Source: Actinobacteria bacterium UBA3028 (lineage in GTDB: Bacteria; Actinomycetota; Actinomycetes; Nanopelagicales; Nanopelagicaceae). From it: 5,732 nucleotides of DNA. A program made the translations under genes and the position numbers. Within the stretch, counting starts at the first letter, position 1, and each line of letters starts with the position of its first letter. The notes beneath the pieces are model-generated. The model did no database searches, had not been told where the DNA came from, and saw only the letters and a list, made by a program, of their open reading frames with translations. Positions 5,587-5,732 of the stretch are shown piece after piece. The DNA is taken from positions 1 to 5,732 of the forward strand of contig DFDL01000052.1 in NCBI GenBank assembly GCA_002367715.1, given 5' to 3'.

Positions 5587-5732
5587 ATGGCAAGCAAGAG
5601 CGCGGATGTACGCCCAAAGATCACAATGGCCTGCGTAGAGTGCAAAGAACGTAACTACATTACAAAGAAGAATCGCCGCAACGATCCAGATCGCCTTGAA
5701 CTTAAGAAGTTCTGCCCACGTTGCAAGCTTTC
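5587..5732 (+). CDS. rpmG: 50S ribosomal protein L33, 3' end beyond the window
   Basis: Forty-eight codons are visible before the window ends; the whole protein is usually about 55 residues, so only the last few are missing. The N terminus MASKSADVRPKITMACVECK and the blocks NYITKKNRRNDPDRLEL and KKFCPRCK match actinobacterial L33. Two CxxC pairs (C16/C19 and C43/C46) form the zinc ribbon, making this the zinc-binding C+ paralogue rather than a zinc-independent C- form. L33 is a component of the large ribosomal subunit near the E site. Placement just after tRNA-Thr and tRNA-Met is a conserved actinobacterial arrangement, as I recall it. Codon use is that of a core gene. Confidence 0.96.
   Translation, partial: MASKSADVRPKITMACVECKERNYITKKNRRNDPDRLELKKFCPRCKL

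Overview
The window looks like chromosome of a small-genome, moderately low-GC actinobacterium. The best anchor is the right end. There a tRNA-Thr(GGT), an elongator tRNA-Met(CAT) and the start of an actinobacterial-type ribosomal protein L33 gene (rpmG) stand in the order typical of Actinobacteria. AT-leaning codon use, tight packing, short intergenic gaps and several apparently leaderless starts would fit a streamlined planktonic lineage such as the freshwater Nanopelagicales (acI). That placement is inference; the phylum-level call is firmer.

Left half (1-3456): a deoxysugar-acid catabolic locus built around two divergent transcription units. Leftward run an aldo/keto reductase of the L-fucose/D-threo-aldose dehydrogenase clade, a RhaM-type sugar mutarotase, and apparently the first codons of another gene cut by the window edge. 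Rightward run an L-fuconate dehydratase of the enolase superfamily and an NAD-dependent SDR whose start overlaps the dehydratase stop. Together they match the non-phosphorylative L-fucose route: mutarotation, oxidation to the lactone, (lactonase), L-fuconate, dehydration to 2-keto-3-deoxy-L-fuconate, then 4-oxidation. The lactonase and the final diketo-acid hydrolase giving pyruvate and L-lactate are not in the window. The 68 bp or so between the divergent units hold a nearly palindromic double -10 element that could drive both directions.

Middle (3485-5200): a leftward methionine-R-sulfoxide reductase gene (msrB), convergent with the SDR gene, and a divergent rightward gene for an FUSC/aromatic-acid-exporter-like membrane protein. 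Both have -10-like boxes about 6 nt from their ATG, the spacing expected of leaderless mRNAs.

Right end (5201-5732): tRNA-Thr, a 60-nt degenerate 10-bp tandem repeat, tRNA-Met, and rpmG truncated by the window end. There is no gene-free stretch over 300 bases, and I see no insertion sequence, integrase or CRISPR array. The known genes are ordinary. The more unusual items are the symmetrical promoter, the recurring leaderless architecture and the decaying repeat between the tRNAs.
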